A stretch of 64,000 bases of DNA from Bradyrhizobiaceae bacterium Ga0074131 (GTDB taxonomy: Bacteria; Pseudomonadota; Alphaproteobacteria; Rhizobiales; Xanthobacteraceae). A program made the translations under genes and the position numbers. Shown one piece after another: positions 33,663-42,973 of the stretch. The DNA lies in NCBI GenBank assembly GCA_001464035.1, contig LNEC01000007.1, forward strand, positions 186,001-250,000. Reading direction: 5' to 3'. The notes beneath the pieces are model-generated. The model saw only the letters and a list, made by a program, of their open reading frames with translations, was not told where the DNA came from and did not search any database. How positions within the stretch are numbered: position 1 is the first letter of the stretch; every line of letters begins with the position of its first letter.

Positions 33663-34687
33663 GGCGCGCGCTCCTTGTCGCCTCGCCGGGCCTCGTACCA
33701 TTCGACGGCGAAATCCATCAGACCCTTTCGCAGTCCAATGGCGAAAAACAGGATAACGATACCGAGCACGATTCCATAATGCTCGGTCAGCCGGGTGACG
33801 GTGTCGTTGAGGGTCAACAGCAACACGGTGCCGACCATTGGGCCGAGGAAAGTGGTGACGCCGCCCAGCAGGTTGATGAAGATGCCCTCGCCCGATATCG
33901 TCCAGTAGGCGAATTCGGGATAGGCGCCCGACACGAACAGGCACATGATGATGCCACCAGTGGAGGCAAACAGCGACGACAGTACGAATATGGTCAATTT
34001 GGCGCGCCAGACGTCGATGCCGATGAAGCTGGCCCGGCTCGCATTGTCGCGGATCATGCGCAAGGTGTAGCCGAACGGCGATTGCGCGATCTGACGCATC
34101 AGCAGCAGTCCGATCACCAGCAGCGCGCAACTCATGATGTACAGATGAATATGGTTGGTCGGATCGATGCCAAGAAACTTCGGGCGCGGAATACCGCCGC
34201 GCAAGCCCTGATCGCCGCCGGTCAGCGAAACCCACGACAGGATGATGCTGTGGATCAGCATCTGAAACGCCAGCGTGACGAAGGCGAAGTAGATTTCCTT
34301 CAGCCGCACGCAGATGGCGCCGATGGCGGTGGCAACGACGGCCGTGAGCACGAGCGTGCCGAGGAAGGCAACCGGGACCGGCACGCCGGTGCGCTGCATG
34401 ATCAGGCCGAAGCCGTAAGCGCCGAGCCCGAAGAACATGCCGTGCCCGAATGAGATCATGCCGGTATAGCCGACCAGCAGGTTGAGCGAGGTGGCAAACA
34501 GGCCGAACGCCGCGCAGCGGATCACGAAATCAAGCAGCGCTTTGCTGCTGAACAGGAACGGCAGGCTCGCCAGCACGGCAAAGGCGGCGATCGCGATCAG
34601 CAGATCGATATAGCGCAGACGCTTCGATTTCACGTCGATCGGCGGCGCGCTCAGGTCTCCGCCACGTTCGGCCTGCAGTTCGGTCAT
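33659..34687 (-). CDS. livM: Branched-chain amino acid-type ABC permease LivM
   Basis: 342-residue inner-membrane permease. It has the LivM hallmark LNLLVGYTGMISFGHGMFFGLGAYG, the coupling segment RQIAQSPFGYTLRMIRDNASRASFIGI, and ISGEGIFINLLGGVTTFLGPMVG near the end. The charged N-terminus before the first helix is normal. ATG overlaps the livH stop (ATGA). Forms the channel with LivH. Confidence 0.92.
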   Translation of the reverse strand: MTELQAERGGDLSAPPIDVKSKRLRYIDLLIAIAAFAVLASLPFLFSSKALLDFVIRCAAFGLFATSLNLLVGYTGMISFGHGMFFGLGAYGFGLIMQRTGVPVPVAFLGTLVLTAVVATAIGAICVRLKEIYFAFVTLAFQMLIHSIILSWVSLTGGDQGLRGGIPRPKFLGIDPTNHIHLYIMSCALLVIGLLLMRQIAQSPFGYTLRMIRDNASRASFIGIDVWRAKLTIFVLSSLFASTGGIIMCLFVSGAYPEFAYWTISGEGIFINLLGGVTTFLGPMVGTVLLLTLNDTVTRLTEHYGIVLGIVILFFAIGLRKGLMDFAVEWYEARRGDKERAP

Positions 34688-35586
34688 GCCACTTCCTTGC
34701 CGAACAGGCCGGTGGGTCGGGCGACCAGAACGATCACCATGAACAGGTACATCAGCCCTTCGGTGAATAGCGGGAACCCAAGCGACCCAAACGACCGAAT
34801 CAGGCCGATCAGCAGCGCGCCGATCAACGCTCCGAGGATCGAGCCCATGCCGCCGATCACGGTGACGATGAAGGATTCGATCAAGACCGAGAATCCCATG
34901 CCCGGCGTCAGCGATCGCACCGGTGCGGCAAGCGCACCGGCGAGGCCGGCCAGCATGCCCCCTAGCGCAAACACCCCGCCATAGATCAGCCCGGTGTTGA
35001 TGCCGAGCGCCGACACCATGCCCGGATTATGCGCGGCGGCCCTGATCACCTTGCCGACCCTGGTGCGGGCAAGGCTGAACCCGAGGACGGCTGCGACTGC
35101 GAGCGCCACCCCGATCAGCAGCAGATAATACGGCGGCACCACGCCGCCGGCGATGAACAGCGGCGGGATCTGGAAGGCGGTGGGCATTCCCATCGAGCGG
35201 AATTCCGGTCCCCACACGATCTTCACGACGTCGTCGAAGATCAGAACGAAGGCGTAGCAGACCAGAAGTTGCATCAGCACGTCGTTGCCGTAGACCCGGC
35301 TCATGAACACGCGCTCGAAGATGAGACCAAGGATCGCGGTGCCGGCAGCACCGCACAGCATCGCCAGTGCGAAGCTGCCGCTGAGCTGATACGCCGTCAT
35401 CGCGAAATAGGCGCCGAACATGTAGAACGCGCCGTGGCTGAAGTTTACCACCTTGAGCACGCCGAAGATCAGCGTCAGCCCGACCGCCACCAGAAAGAGC
35501 AACATTCCGATGATGAGGCCGCTGGTGGTTTGCGTCACCAGGCAGGCGGCGCTGGCGAAGCATCCGGTGAGCGCGTCGATATCCAA
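34684..35586 (-). CDS. livH: Branched-chain amino acid-type ABC permease LivH
   Basis: 300 residues, about eight helices. LTLIFGVLKVVNFSHGAFYMFGAYF is the LivH signature; ARTRVGKVIRAAAHNPGMVSALGIN is the loop that meets the ATPase; FIVTVIGGMGSILGALIGALLIGL closes the fold. The start at 35586 gives MDIDALTGCFASAACLV; a later start is possible. A 98-base gap separates it from the binding protein gene, possibly with attenuation or processing. Confidence 0.92.
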   Translation of the reverse strand: MDIDALTGCFASAACLVTQTTSGLIIGMLLFLVAVGLTLIFGVLKVVNFSHGAFYMFGAYFAMTAYQLSGSFALAMLCGAAGTAILGLIFERVFMSRVYGNDVLMQLLVCYAFVLIFDDVVKIVWGPEFRSMGMPTAFQIPPLFIAGGVVPPYYLLLIGVALAVAAVLGFSLARTRVGKVIRAAAHNPGMVSALGINTGLIYGGVFALGGMLAGLAGALAAPVRSLTPGMGFSVLIESFIVTVIGGMGSILGALIGALLIGLIRSFGSLGFPLFTEGLMYLFMVIVLVARPTGLFGKEVA

Positions 35587-35684
35587 GGAAACTGTCCGTT
35601 AGGGCTGGCCGGATGGCGTCAACGAGAAAACTGTCCGATGGAGCGCGGAGGCCGCGATGCAGCCTCCGGCTCTTCGCGAACCCG

Positions 35685-36944
35685 TCAGGTGTAACCCTTG
35701 GTCTTCTTCCATTCAGCTTCAAGCGCCAGAATCTGCTTCCAGTCGCCGCTCTTCACCTCGGGAACGTAGGGCTCGACGGGAATCGTAGTGCCCCAGCCGA
35801 TGGCGTAGCCGATCAGGGTATGGTCCTCCGCCCGCATCGTCACCGTGCCGTCGGCGCCGAAGGGCGACTTGATGGTCAGGCCCTTCATCGCCTCTGCCAG
35901 TTTCTTACCGTCGGCCGAGTTGGCTTTTTTCGAGGCTGCCGCAATCAGCATCATCGCGGTCGCGTTTTCCCACGACCAGTTGGTTGGGTACTCATTGAAC
36001 TTTGCCTTGTAGGCATCACCCCAGGCGGCGTTTTCTGCCGTCGCCGGATAGGTCTTGATATAGCGGTTGCCGGAATGAATGCCCTTCGGCAGATTCTTGA
36101 CCACGGTCAGCGCGGTGTAGTCGGCCATATTGACGGCAAACACTTCCATCTGGGTGAACAGCGCGTAGATGTTGGCTTGGTCGATGTAGGAGGTGAGATC
36201 ACCGCCCCACAGCGCCGAATACAGCGCCTGCGGCTTGGCCTGCAGGATCTTGGTCACGACCTCGGTATAGTCGGGCTGGAACAGCTTTGGCCAAGCTTCG
36301 CTGATGATTTCGACATCAGGCGCGAACTGCTTGAGGTAGTAGACGAACTCGCCGGTGGTGTCGCGGCCGTAGGCATAGTCAGGCGAACAGGTCGCCCATT
36401 TCTTCAACCCCTTGGCCTTGGCGATGGCCGCGGCGTAGCCGCCGCCGACGATCGAATCGTGTACCCCCTGCCGCGCAGTGCGGAACGCGTTGGGAATGTG
36501 CTGCTTCGGATCGGCCGTCAGCGACGACGTTTCGGAGTTGGTGTGAACGCAGAAAACCCCAAGATCGCGCGCGACCTCGTGCACGGCGAATGCGCCCGAG
36601 GAAGCTTCCGCGTCGATCAGGATTTCGCAGCCATCCGTATTGACGAGTTCGCGCGCCACGCGGGCCGCTTCCTGCGGCTGCCCCTTGGAGTCGCGGATTA
36701 CCATTTCAATCGGGCGGCCGGCCAATCCCCCGGCGGCGTTGACTTTATCGACCTCGATCATGATGCCGTTGCGCGACGAGGTTCCGAGTTGCGCGACGCG
36801 GCCTGACAGGATGGTCGGCATTCCAACCTTGATGGTCTTGGCCTGCGCACCTGCCACCCATGGTGTCGCGAACGTCACCGCGGTACCGCCCATCAGCGCC
36901 AGCGCCGAACGCCGGCTGATGCCTGGTTTGCGGGATTTCGTCAT
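35685..36944 (-). CDS. Periplasmic binding protein of the Liv-type importer, Tat-exported
   Basis: 419-residue type I periplasmic binding protein. The signal carries twin arginines (ISRRSALALMGGTAVTFATPW) and the mature domain begins KTIKVGMPTILSGRVAQLG. MIEVDKVNAAGGLAGRPIEMVIRDSKGQPQEAARVARELV is the standard ligand-lobe pattern. It differs from true LivJ/LivK in the ligand loops (EASSGAFAVHEVARDLGVF), in line with a non-amino-acid ligand such as an aromatic or short carboxylate. First gene of the operon, divergent from the CoA ligase with a 150-base spacer. Confidence 0.9.
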   Translation of the reverse strand: MTKSRKPGISRRSALALMGGTAVTFATPWVAGAQAKTIKVGMPTILSGRVAQLGTSSRNGIMIEVDKVNAAGGLAGRPIEMVIRDSKGQPQEAARVARELVNTDGCEILIDAEASSGAFAVHEVARDLGVFCVHTNSETSSLTADPKQHIPNAFRTARQGVHDSIVGGGYAAAIAKAKGLKKWATCSPDYAYGRDTTGEFVYYLKQFAPDVEIISEAWPKLFQPDYTEVVTKILQAKPQALYSALWGGDLTSYIDQANIYALFTQMEVFAVNMADYTALTVVKNLPKGIHSGNRYIKTYPATAENAAWGDAYKAKFNEYPTNWSWENATAMMLIAAASKKANSADGKKLAEAMKGLTIKSPFGADGTVTMRAEDHTLIGYAIGWGTTIPVEPYVPEVKSGDWKQILALEAEWKKTKGYT

Positions 36945-37007
36945 TATTCCCTCCTCGTGGGTTTGCGTCTTCTCAATCCCTGGCGGGGATCTGTTGTCCC
37001 CATAGGA

Positions 37008-37067
37008 TCAGAATTCAGAGAAAACGGGATGACGTCAAGGCATAAATGAATTACGAGTCAGAATTCA
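37008..37067. repeat. Direct repeat TCAGAATTCA, two copies 50 bp apart
   Basis: Identical 10-mers at 37008-37017 and 37058-37067, each with a GAATTC core, in the spacer between the divergent liv and ligase operons. Spacing of about five helical turns would suit a looping or dimeric regulator, perhaps the TetR protein encoded at 38595. This rests on sequence pattern only. Confidence 0.3.
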
Positions 37068-37098
37068 CCACTGCCAGGTGAGCAGTTCCGGACGATCT

Positions 37099-38598
37099 AT
37101 GATCAATTTATCCAGCTTCATCGCATTTCACGCGCGGCGGACGCCGGAGCGCTGTGCGCTGAAATATCGCGGCGAAGAGATCAGCTACGCCGCCTTTGAC
37201 AGACGGATTCGATCGGTCGGCGGGTGGCTCTCATCGGTTGGAATCGGTCCGAACGACGTGGTCGCGGTGTTGATGAAGAATAGCCCGGCGTTTCTCGACA
37301 TCGCGTTCGCGGCGAGCCACATCGGCGCAATCTTTCTGCCAATCAACTACCGGCTGGCATCGGACGAGATCGCCTACATCGTCGACAACGCCGGTGCGCA
37401 CGTTCTCATCGCCGACGAAGAACTCGGGGCGACCGCGGCGGGACCTGCACCCATCGTCTTGGTCAACATCGCCGCGCAAGCTGACGCCACCCGACTTGCA
37501 ACCAACGCCACGCCGGCAACGGCGAAACGCCGGCTTCCCTCGGACCTGATGCGGCTGATGTACACCTCCGGCACCACCGACCGGCCGAAAGGCGTGATGC
37601 TGACTTACGAGAATTTCTACTGGAAATCGGCCGATCAAGTGTTGGTGTTAGGCCTTAGCCGCGACACCCGGTTGCTGGTGGCCGGCCCGCTCTATCATGT
37701 CGGAGCGCTCGATCTGCCGGGCATTGCCGTCCTGTGGCAGGGTGGAATGCTCTCCATCGAGCGCGATTTCGACCCGGCGCAATGCCTGGCAACGATTGAA
37801 GCCGACCGCCTGAATGCGGCGTGGCTGGCACCGGTCATGACGACCGCAATCCTCACCTGGCCCGATCGCGAACGCTATAACGTCTCAAGCCTGCGATGGG
37901 CGATAGGAGGCGGTGAAAGGACCCCAGAAGCGCGCATCCGTACTTTCTCGCAATATTTCACCAATGCCCGCTACATCGATGCCTACGGACTGACGGAAAC
38001 CGTCGGCGGTGATACTTTCATGGAGCCCGGGCTGGAAATCACAAAGATCGGATCGACCGGTCGACCGGTCGCCCATGTCGAGATCGAGATCCGCGACGAT
38101 GCGGGACATCGCGTTGCGCCTGGCGAAAATGGCGAAATATGTCTGCGCGGCCCAAAGGTCACACCCGGTTACTGGAAGGATCCCGAGAAGACAGCGGCGG
38201 CATTCTTCGGCGACGACTGGTTCCGCAGTGGCGATGTCGGCTACCTCGACGGCGATGGCTTCCTCTACATCACCGACCGAAAGAAGGACATGATCATTTC
38301 GGGCGGCGAGAATATCGCATCATCCGAAGTCGAGCGTGTCATCCATGAATTGCCGCAGGTGCGCGAGGTAGCTGTCATCGGCATGCCCGACGAGCGCTGG
38401 GGCGAACGGCCGGTTGCGGTGGTGGTCCTTGCGGATCGTGCGGCACTGGAACTGTCTGACCTGACTGATCATTGCCGCCGACACCTTGCGGCCTTCAAGG
38501 TGCCCAAACAACTCGTCATTCGTGCGGGCCTGCCACGCAACCCATCGGGGAAAGTGCTCAAGCGCGTGCTGCGCGCCGAACTTGGGACCAGCGCATGA
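37099..38598 (+). CDS. AMP-dependent acyl-CoA synthetase/ligase
   Basis: 499 residues from the ATG at 37099; a GTG at 37078 is also possible. Adenylation motifs are LMYTSGTTDRPKGVMLTYEN (with Asp for the more usual Gly), DAYGLTETVGGDTF, WFRSGDVGYLDGDGFLYITDRKKDMIISGGENI, and a C-terminal NPSGKVLKRVLR holding the catalytic lysine. It thioesterifies a carboxylic acid with CoA; the subgroup covers fatty, aryl and cyclic acids. Its stop overlaps the TetR start, and the importer is transcribed divergently. Confidence 0.9.
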   Translation: MINLSSFIAFHARRTPERCALKYRGEEISYAAFDRRIRSVGGWLSSVGIGPNDVVAVLMKNSPAFLDIAFAASHIGAIFLPINYRLASDEIAYIVDNAGAHVLIADEELGATAAGPAPIVLVNIAAQADATRLATNATPATAKRRLPSDLMRLMYTSGTTDRPKGVMLTYENFYWKSADQVLVLGLSRDTRLLVAGPLYHVGALDLPGIAVLWQGGMLSIERDFDPAQCLATIEADRLNAAWLAPVMTTAILTWPDRERYNVSSLRWAIGGGERTPEARIRTFSQYFTNARYIDAYGLTETVGGDTFMEPGLEITKIGSTGRPVAHVEIEIRDDAGHRVAPGENGEICLRGPKVTPGYWKDPEKTAAAFFGDDWFRSGDVGYLDGDGFLYITDRKKDMIISGGENIASSEVERVIHELPQVREVAVIGMPDERWGERPVAVVVLADRAALELSDLTDHCRRHLAAFKVPKQLVIRAGLPRNPSGKVLKRVLRAELGTSA

Positions 38599-39248
38599 CG
38601 CAAGCACCTGCAACCGCGGCAGTGAAAGTTGCGAAGCTCAATCGGGTCGAACGCAACGCGTGGACCAAGCGCAAGATTTTCGACGCCGCCACCAAGGTCG
38701 TGGGCAGGTTCGGCTATGCGGAAGCGTCTGTAGCCAGGATCACCGAGGAAGCCGGCGTCGCACAGGGTACGTTCTACAATCACTTTGAAAATCGGCAGGA
38801 ACTGCTGGATCAATTGCTGCCGAAGATCGGGATGGACATGGTGAGGTTCATCCGGGACCGGACCGGTACGGCCGACGCGGCGAGACAGGAGATCAAACGG
38901 TTTGGCGCCTTCTTCGACTTCATTCGCGAGGTCCCGGAATTCCTCCGCATCCTCAATGAGGCCGAGTTTTTCGCGCCGATCGGCTACCAGAAGCACCTAG
39001 ACAACATTTCGACGGCCTATGTCCGTATCATGAGACGCGCGCGCCATGCGGGCGCGATCGAGGACTTCAGCGACGAGGAATTCGAGGCCATCGTTCACAT
39101 GTTCATGGGCGCGCGCGGGTACCTCAGCCGACGGTACTCATACGCCAACGGCGCCGTGACTGCCGTTCCTGTTCATGTGATCTCGGCCTACGAGAAGCTG
39201 ATTACTCGCGGACTGTTCGGACCGCGCAACGAGAACCAGCAACCATAA
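38595..39248 (+). CDS. TetR-family transcriptional regulator
   Basis: 217 residues. N-terminal helix-turn-helix KIFDAATKVVGRFGYAEASVARITEEAGVAQGTFYNHFENRQELLD is a textbook TetR DNA-binding domain; the rest is an all-helical effector domain. ATG at 38595 overlaps the ligase stop (ATGA), so it is made with the pathway it probably controls. A CoA thioester or the substrate acid would be a natural effector (inference). Confidence 0.92.
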   Translation: MTQAPATAAVKVAKLNRVERNAWTKRKIFDAATKVVGRFGYAEASVARITEEAGVAQGTFYNHFENRQELLDQLLPKIGMDMVRFIRDRTGTADAARQEIKRFGAFFDFIREVPEFLRILNEAEFFAPIGYQKHLDNISTAYVRIMRRARHAGAIEDFSDEEFEAIVHMFMGARGYLSRRYSYANGAVTAVPVHVISAYEKLITRGLFGPRNENQQP

Positions 39249-39350
39249 CCGCGAAAGACGGTTCCTCCAGCCGACGCGGAGCTGTTGCTGGGTCGATATG
39301 GGACGAGCAAGACGAATGGCCGGCGGGAACACAAGTCGGGAAACCAGACC

Positions 39351-41261
39351 ATGAATATCGAGACGCCGCGCAAGAAACTTGATCTGTCGTCGGCCATCGC
39401 CGAGGGCGATATCCGCGTTCTGTTGATGGTGCTGGTTCATATGACCGGCGACCTCCGCTGGCTGGAACCCCCTTACACGCCCAAGCGCGACGTCCGCCTG
39501 ATCCCCGATCCCCAGGCGGGGGTACCGGAAGCAATTCAGGACGAAATCCGCGCCGCCGTCCTCAAACTGTTCGCGAACGGTGAACCCAGGCCTGCGATCG
39601 CCGATCCCGGCGATGAACTGATGCTGCGAATGATGCGCGCATGCCTGGGCGAGAACGTTGCGCCGGAGTATGCGCCGCTGATGCGCGAGGAAATGGGATT
39701 CGTTCCGCGCGACGTACGCTGGAAGACGACGCCGGCAGGCGAACGGCTCCAGAAGGATCACGTTCTGATTGTCGGCGCAGGCGTCTGCGCCATCGCCCTC
39801 GGCGTGGCGCTCGGCCGTCTGGATATCCCCTACACGATCGTTGAAAAAAACGCCGAGCTTGGTGGCACCTGGTACATCAACCGGTATCCCGGCTGCGGCG
39901 TCGATACGCCGAATCACTCCTACTCGTTCTCCTTCGGAGCAAGAAACCAGTGGACCCGATACTTCGCGCAACGCGAAGAACTGCTCGACTATCTCAAGAA
40001 GGTCGCACTCGAATATGACGTGCGGAGCCATATCCGCTTCAACACGAAACTGACGTCGTCGCGGTGGGACGAGACCAAACGACGCTGGATCTCGACTCTG
40101 GAGACCGGCAACGGCACCGAAGCTTTCGAAGCCGCCATCCTTGTTAGCGCGATCGGCCAACTCAATGACCCATCGCCCGTCCATTTCAAGGGCGAGGACG
40201 ACTTCGCCGGAACAGTATTCCATTCAGCATTGTGGTCCGACGACGTCAAGGTCAATGGCAAACACGTCGCCGTCATCGGCACCGGCGCGACCGCAATGCA
40301 GCTTGTACCTTCGATAGCCGATCGCGTGGGGTCGGTCACCGTCTACCAGCGCTCCGCGCAATGGGCGCGTCCGGTCGCGGGCTATTCCGATCCTATCACC
40401 GAAGGCGCGCGATGGTTGCTCGCGCATTTGCCATTTTACGTGCAGTGGTACCGCTTCAACATGTTCTGGCGCTACGGTGATGGCCTGCTTCCGTTCCTGC
40501 GCAAGGATCCGGACTGGCCGCATCCCGAGCGCGCCGTCAACAAGGGTAACGACCGGCATCGCGAGGAGCTTACCGACTTCATTCTGTCCGAACTGAAGGA
40601 CCGCCCTGACCTGATCGAGAAATGCCTGCCGACCTATCCGCCCTATGGCAAGCGTATCCTGCTCGACAACGGCTGGTTTCGAACGCTGACCAAGCCAAAC
40701 GTTGAACTTGTCACCGACCCGATCGACCACTTTACGCGCGAGGGCATCGTCACTTCGGACGGAGAATTGCGGCCTGCCGACATCATCATCGTCTCGACCG
40801 GCTTCAAGGTTACGGAGATGGCGGCGCGCCTCAACATTACCGGGCGCGACGGCAAGCGTCTGGCTGATGTCTGGGCCGGCGACAATCCGACCGCGTATCT
40901 CGGCCTTACCGTGCCTGATTTTCCGAATTTCTTCTGCATGCTCGGTCCCAATTCCGGCCCAGCGCATGGCGGCAGCGTGATATTCCAATCCGAATGTCAG
41001 AGCCGCTACATCACGGCGTGTCTCGTCGACATGGTCGAGCGCGGTATCGCGGCCATCGACATTCGCCAGGAGGTTCATGATCGCTATATCCGTGAGGTCG
41101 ATCGCGAGCACGAGCAGATGATCTGGACCCATCCGGGCATGACGACCTACTACCGGAACAGCCGGGGTCGGGTTTTTTCCGCGATGCCGTGGCGATTCGT
41201 GGATTATTGGAAAATGACCCACGAAGCGGACCTGAGCCTGTATCGCCAGACCCCGGCCTAA
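39351..41261 (+). CDS. Flavin-containing Baeyer-Villiger-type monooxygenase, HAPMO-like long form
   Basis: 636 residues; inserts oxygen next to a ketone using FAD and NADPH. An N-terminal extension of about 135 residues, as in 4-hydroxyacetophenone monooxygenase, precedes the first Rossmann motif VLIVGAGVCAIALGVAL. Then come ELGGTWYINRYPGCGVDTPNH, the type I BVMO fingerprint FAGTVFHSALWSD (F-x-G-x3-H-x3-W), the second Rossmann motif VAVIGTGATAMQ, and MLGPNSGPAHGG. Start at ATG 39351. It sits between two CoA ligases, which suggests the ester or lactone product is hydrolysed and activated. Confidence 0.9.
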   Translation: MNIETPRKKLDLSSAIAEGDIRVLLMVLVHMTGDLRWLEPPYTPKRDVRLIPDPQAGVPEAIQDEIRAAVLKLFANGEPRPAIADPGDELMLRMMRACLGENVAPEYAPLMREEMGFVPRDVRWKTTPAGERLQKDHVLIVGAGVCAIALGVALGRLDIPYTIVEKNAELGGTWYINRYPGCGVDTPNHSYSFSFGARNQWTRYFAQREELLDYLKKVALEYDVRSHIRFNTKLTSSRWDETKRRWISTLETGNGTEAFEAAILVSAIGQLNDPSPVHFKGEDDFAGTVFHSALWSDDVKVNGKHVAVIGTGATAMQLVPSIADRVGSVTVYQRSAQWARPVAGYSDPITEGARWLLAHLPFYVQWYRFNMFWRYGDGLLPFLRKDPDWPHPERAVNKGNDRHREELTDFILSELKDRPDLIEKCLPTYPPYGKRILLDNGWFRTLTKPNVELVTDPIDHFTREGIVTSDGELRPADIIIVSTGFKVTEMAARLNITGRDGKRLADVWAGDNPTAYLGLTVPDFPNFFCMLGPNSGPAHGGSVIFQSECQSRYITACLVDMVERGIAAIDIRQEVHDRYIREVDREHEQMIWTHPGMTTYYRNSRGRVFSAMPWRFVDYWKMTHEADLSLYRQTPA

Positions 41262-41295
41262 CGATTTGGGTGACTGCCTCTGAGAGCACGCGCGA

Positions 41296-42951
41296 ATGAA
41301 CCACTCAAGGACAGGAAGCGAAGAAGTGCCCCTTTCGGCCGACTACGCGGCCGAAGGTACCTATCCGGCTGATACCTGCGTCCTGCGCTATGCGCTGGAA
41401 CGGAACGCCCGCGCCAAACCGGACGATGTCTTCGCGGCCTTCGAAGGCGGCGAGTGCTGGACGTTTGCGCAAACCCTCCAGCAAGTTGAAAGCCTCGCCG
41501 GCAATCTCCACGAACTTGGCGTCCGTCAAGGTGACCACGTTGTCCTGGTGCTGCCGACATCTCCACTGGCATTGCGGGCGATGTTCGCCATCAACTATCT
41601 GGGCGCGGTCTACGTTCCGATCAATCCAGCCTTGAAGGGGTCGTCACTCGAGCATGTTCTGCACAATGCCGGCGCGGCTCTCGCCATCGTCAATGAAAGC
41701 GTGCTCGACCGTGTCGTTGCTGCGGCACCCCCAGGCCTCACCACGATCGTCCGTTCGTCCGACGCTGCCGTGCCGGCACCGCCGGGACGCTTCACGATCT
41801 ACGGCGTCTCCGCGCTGACCAAGGCCGCTGCGGCGCCGCCAGCCCCGCCAAGACCGATTCGGCCGTTCGATCTGCAATCGATCATCTACACCTCCGGCAC
41901 GACCGGCCGGTCGAAGGGCGTGCTGTCGTCCTACATGCACAGCTATTCCTGCGTGGGGCCAGACGCCTGGACCTGTTTGACGGCCGACGACCGGCAGTTG
42001 CTACACATGCCGATCTTTCATATCGGCGGTGCGTTTATTGCGTGCGTATCGCTTTGCGTCGGAAGTTCGATCGCAGTGGTAAGCCATTTTCGCACCGACG
42101 CCTTCTGGGACCAGATCCGCGAGCTGGAAGTAACGTCTGCATTTCTGCTCGGGGCGATGGCAACATTTCTGCTCAAGCAGCCACCGCACCGCAGAGATCG
42201 CGATCACCGCTTGCGCATGGTGTTCATCGTTCCGCTCGGCCAGAGCGGGCCGGCGTTCCGCGAGCGCTTTGGTGTCGATGTGTTCACGCTGTTCAATATG
42301 ACTGAAATCTGCACACCGCTGATCTCCCGGGCCAATCCGTCAAAGCACGGCATTTGCGGGCGTCCCCGTGCCGGCGTCGAAGTCCGGCTTGTGGATGAAA
42401 ATGACTGCAGCGTCGGAGTCGGCGAAGTCGGCCAAATGATCCTTCGCACCGAGGCGCCGTGGGCGATGAATCACGGCTACAACAATGATCCACAGGCCAC
42501 CGCCGATGCCTGGCGTAACGGCTGGTTCCATACTGGCGACGCCTTCATCCGAGATGCCGACGGAGATTACCGCTTTGTCGACCGGCTGAAGGACGCCATC
42601 CGCCGCCGGGGCGAAAACATTTCGTCGTATGAGATCGAATTGGAATTGCTGGGTCATCCGTCTATTCGTGAGGCAGCGGCAATACCAGTGCCCAGCGAAT
42701 TCTCCGAGGATGAAGTGCTCGTGGTGCTGGCGCCCGCCGCCGGTGCGTCGCTGGACCCAGAGGAAGTCATCCAGCATCTGCTGCCAAGGATGGCACATCA
42801 CATGATACCGCGCTTCATCCGCATCGTCGATGAGCTGCCCAAGACCCCGACCGCCAAGGTCGAAAAGCACATTCTGAGGGCCGAGGGCGTGACTGTCGAC
42901 ACGTGGGACCGGGAACATGCCGGCATGCCGATCCGGCGGGAGATTATCTGA
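41296..42951 (+). CDS. Acyl-CoA ligase, CaiC-like adenylating enzyme
   Basis: 551 residues. The P-loop is IIYTSGTTGRSKGVLSSY, followed by LFNMTEICTPL, HTGDAFIRDADGDYRFVDRLKDAIRRRGENIS and the catalytic-lysine tail PKTPTAKVEKH. FVDRLKDAIRRRGENISSYEIE is typical of crotonobetaine/carnitine-CoA ligase-like proteins, though that group is broad and many act on other carboxylates. It starts 34 bases after the monooxygenase gene. It probably activates a later intermediate than the ligase at 37099. Confidence 0.9.
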   Translation: MNHSRTGSEEVPLSADYAAEGTYPADTCVLRYALERNARAKPDDVFAAFEGGECWTFAQTLQQVESLAGNLHELGVRQGDHVVLVLPTSPLALRAMFAINYLGAVYVPINPALKGSSLEHVLHNAGAALAIVNESVLDRVVAAAPPGLTTIVRSSDAAVPAPPGRFTIYGVSALTKAAAAPPAPPRPIRPFDLQSIIYTSGTTGRSKGVLSSYMHSYSCVGPDAWTCLTADDRQLLHMPIFHIGGAFIACVSLCVGSSIAVVSHFRTDAFWDQIRELEVTSAFLLGAMATFLLKQPPHRRDRDHRLRMVFIVPLGQSGPAFRERFGVDVFTLFNMTEICTPLISRANPSKHGICGRPRAGVEVRLVDENDCSVGVGEVGQMILRTEAPWAMNHGYNNDPQATADAWRNGWFHTGDAFIRDADGDYRFVDRLKDAIRRRGENISSYEIELELLGHPSIREAAAIPVPSEFSEDEVLVVLAPAAGASLDPEEVIQHLLPRMAHHMIPRFIRIVDELPKTPTAKVEKHILRAEGVTVDTWDREHAGMPIRREII

Positions 42952-42973
42952 TCTGACGAAAGCAGAAGCCGCA

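Noticed and set aside
32881..34235. Very long minus-strand frames spanning livG-SDR and SDR-livM
   Set aside because: These are chance extensions across gene borders. The real genes start at overlapping or near-adjacent ATGs with family N-termini.
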